Source: Brasilonema sp. UFV-L1 | GTDB lineage: Bacteria; Cyanobacteriota; Cyanobacteriia; Cyanobacteriales; Nostocaceae | Assembly (NCBI RefSeq): GCF_012912105.1 | Contig: NZ_QMEA01000031.1 | Location: forward strand, 1 to 52,662 | Direction: 5' to 3' | Length of the DNA: 52,662 bases | Shown: piece by piece, positions 50,933 to 52,662 of the stretch | Position numbering within the stretch: the first letter of the stretch is position 1 | How the letters are laid out: the number at the start of each line of letters is the position of its first letter | Position numbers and translations under genes: made by a program | The notes under the pieces: model-generated | Told to the model about the DNA's origin: nothing | Seen by the model: the letters and a program-made list of their open reading frames with translations, nothing else | Database searches by the model: none

Positions 50933-50982
50933 GGGATTACTGTACTGATGCTCTAAGCTGTCATACATTAACTGCTTGTCTA

Positions 50983-52320
50983 TTACGCTGGCGTACAGTA
51001 ACTCTTGCTATCGTCAGCTTTTGCGCGTTCCAAAACTTCTTTACCTGTAATCAATCTTGCGCCACGCCTGCGAGTGAAATAGTTCCAGCCCCACTGAATC
51101 ATGACGAGTAGCTTATTGTCAAACTCAATTAAGAAGTAGATGTGAATAAACAACCAAAATAGCCAAGCCAAAAAGCCTGTAAATTTGATAAACCCTAAGT
51201 CCACAACGGCAGAATTTTGTCCAATAACTGCTAAATTACCCCAATCAAAATAACGAAATTGTGGTAGCGTTTTACCTTTGAGCCGTTGTTTGATGAGTGA
51301 AGCAACGTATTGTCCTTCCTGCATTGCGACAGGCGCAACACCAGGTAACGGTTTACCGTTTTGATGAGCAAAATGTGCTAAGTCTCCGATGACAAAAATA
51401 TTGGAGTATTCTTTCAGACTCAAATCAGGTTCAACAATAACTCGTCCAGCGCGATCGCACTCAGCACCTGTCGTTTCTGCTAGCACTTTTCCCAGAGGTG
51501 AAGCTTTCACACCTGCAGCCCATAAGACTGTCTTGGCATAAATTTGTGTCACTTGATCACCGCCTTTGAGGGTGACAACATCACCTTCTATGTTCGTGAC
51601 GAGTGTTTTTGGCTGTACGGTGACACCCAACCGCGTCAGTGATGCTTCTGCTTGTTTTGATAACTCTGGTGCAAATGGTGGGAGAACTCGATCTAAACCT
51701 TCGAGGAGTAAAACTTGTGCTTCAGAAGTGTCGATATTGCGGAAATCCTCTTTCATTGTGTGGTAGGCTAGTTCTGCGATCGCTCCTGCTAATTCCACAC
51801 CTGTTGGACCACCACCAACAATCACAAAAGTTAACCATGCGCGACGTTTTTCGGGATCAGTTTCCTTTTCTGCGGCTTCAAACGCCATGAAAATGCGGTG
51901 ACGCATTTCTATCGCATCTTCCACAGTTTTTAAACCAGGAGCAAATTCTTCCCACTGATCCTTGCCAAAATAAGAATGCTTTGCACCTGTCGCCAGGATT
52001 AAAGAATCGTAATGTATTGCTTCCGCACCCATGAAGACTTTTTGTCCTTGGGGATCGATATTATTCACTTCTCCTAGCAATACTTTCGTATTTTTGCTTT
52101 TACTGAGTACAGAACGTAGTGGAGAGGAAATATCAGCGGGAGATATCGTACCAGTAGCGACTTGGTATAAAAGCGGTTGAAATAAATGAAAATTACGTTT
52201 ATCAATCAGAGTCACATGGACATCAGCGCGCGAGAGTGCTTTTGCTGCATATAATCCTCCAAATCCACCACCGACAATGACGACGTGATGGGGTGGCTGA
52301 TTTTCTACTGTGTTTACCAT
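50983..52320 (-). CDS. Type II NADH dehydrogenase (NDH-2), FAD-dependent
   Basis: A 445-residue two-dinucleotide-binding flavoprotein. FAD motif VVIVGGGFGGLYAAKALSRA (about 14-33); NAD(P) motif FVIVGGGPTGVELAGAIAEL (about 165-184); second FAD contact YSNIFVIGDLAHFAHQNGKP, and the quinone/FAD site PVAMQEGQYVASLI typical of NDH-2. The C-terminal hydrophobic stretch FTGFLAWLFWLFIHIYFLIE (about 380-400) attaches the enzyme to the membrane. It oxidises NADH and passes electrons to plastoquinone without pumping protons; in cyanobacteria (Ndb proteins) it is thought to sense redox state. It starts just upstream of an AT-rich promoter region. Confidence 0.9.
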   Translation of the reverse strand: MVNTVENQPPHHVVIVGGGFGGLYAAKALSRADVHVTLIDKRNFHLFQPLLYQVATGTISPADISSPLRSVLSKSKNTKVLLGEVNNIDPQGQKVFMGAEAIHYDSLILATGAKHSYFGKDQWEEFAPGLKTVEDAIEMRHRIFMAFEAAEKETDPEKRRAWLTFVIVGGGPTGVELAGAIAELAYHTMKEDFRNIDTSEAQVLLLEGLDRVLPPFAPELSKQAEASLTRLGVTVQPKTLVTNIEGDVVTLKGGDQVTQIYAKTVLWAAGVKASPLGKVLAETTGAECDRAGRVIVEPDLSLKEYSNIFVIGDLAHFAHQNGKPLPGVAPVAMQEGQYVASLIKQRLKGKTLPQFRYFDWGNLAVIGQNSAVVDLGFIKFTGFLAWLFWLFIHIYFLIEFDNKLLVMIQWGWNYFTRRRGARLITGKEVLERAKADDSKSYCTPA

Positions 52321-52662
52321 AAGATTTATGTCCTTTTATTTACTTACTGTTATTTTAATTAACAAATTGTAATTTTTTTCGTCAGAGTCGTTCTGCTCAT
52401 TTTTTACATATTAAGAAATGTAAATAGTCTTTGATTAGTTTAGCAAAAAAGTAACAAAAACTACAGTTTTTTGTCTGTGTGGTTGCGATTGGTGGAGATG
52501 TTCCCTGTATAAGCTTCAGTGAAGACTACATATTCTTGTTTGGCTTTTCCAGGTTTGCAGGTACTGATACCTTAACTTGGTTCGGTGATTGTGATGTTTA
52601 CAAGCTAGAGCAGCAGAGCAATAGGAAAAGGGAAGATGGGGAAGTAGGGGAAGTGGGGGAAG
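52321..52662. other. Promoter region and purine-rich short tandem repeat at window end
   Basis: No ORF. The last 35 bases consist of purine-rich near-heptamer repeats (GGGGAAGT-type, 52632-52662), like the short tandemly repeated repetitive sequences of filamentous cyanobacteria. The tract continues beyond the window. Confidence 0.5.

Noticed and set aside
1-52662. Possible CRISPR array or cas genes
   Set aside because: No series of equal-length direct repeats with unique spacers is visible. The repeat clusters seen (13.5 kb, RTX genes, window end) have wrong spacing or are coding.
1-52662. tRNA or rRNA genes
   Set aside because: No cloverleaf-like sequence with a recognisable T-loop and acceptor stem was found by reading; none is claimed.

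Overview
The window comes from a filamentous, probably heterocyst-forming cyanobacterium (Nostocales-like). Seen in sequence: frequent GCGATCGC (HIP1) octamers, dense families of short palindromic repeats, and cyanobacterial marker genes (ycf34, DUF3611, DUF1400-type hydrolase, iron-uptake porin remnant, Uma2). The exact genus cannot be told from this window.

Region 1 (about 0.3-13 kb, mostly minus strand) begins with a cobalamin-trafficking MMADHC-like protein. It continues with a surface/secretion block: two RTX calcium-binding proteins plus two decayed RTX copies, a parvulin-type prolyl isomerase, a type I secretion ABC exporter (cNMP-binding domain + inactive C39-like domain + membrane/ATPase core), its HlyD adaptor, two glycosyltransferases and a nucleotide-sugar epimerase. 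Isomerase, exporter and adaptor are joined by 4-bp ATGA overlaps. The inferred job is folding and export of the RTX proteins, with glycan decoration or envelope synthesis alongside.

Region 2 (13-14.97 kb) is about 2 kb without a convincing gene. It holds tandem repeats that resemble the ends of an IS found downstream, a 160-bp MITE with an 8-bp target duplication, and a cluster of palindromes ahead of the next operon.

Region 3 (14.97-25.8 kb, plus strand) is a glycan cluster: two COG4671-type glycosyltransferases, an MsbA-like ABC exporter, a histidine phosphatase, two paralogous GT4 enzymes sharing a 214-bp identical tract, and a GT2 enzyme. A DDE insertion sequence sits in the 3' end of the exporter gene, and the exporter's severed C-terminal tail is now read as the end of the transposase ORF.

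Region 4 (25.9-34.2 kb) carries two TnpB-type RNA-guided nuclease genes, each with a small divergent ribbon-helix-helix (RHH) protein gene. The first TnpB element sits inside the remains of an iron-uptake porin gene. Between them lie a receiver-only regulator, an OmpR-type regulator with its histidine kinase, and a K+ channel with a TrkA domain.

Region 5 (34.2-52.7 kb) is mostly core chromosome: argD, a kinase-like phosphotransferase, Uma2, CCA tRNA nucleotidyltransferase, ycf34, tsaB, a DUF1400 hydrolase, a DM13 protein, an SDR, DUF3611, two GNAT acetyltransferases, TerB, murF and a type II NADH dehydrogenase. MITEs are scattered through it. Between argD and the phosphotransferase lies a highly structured, non-conserved-ORF element (about 35514-35744) that looks like a transposon-derived guide RNA or other structured RNA.

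The most interesting signals are the two divergent RHH-tnpB pairs with palindromic sites between the genes, the covarying GCAA hairpins at both ends of the first TnpB element, the 35.5-kb structured RNA candidate, and the exporter/transposase chimera.
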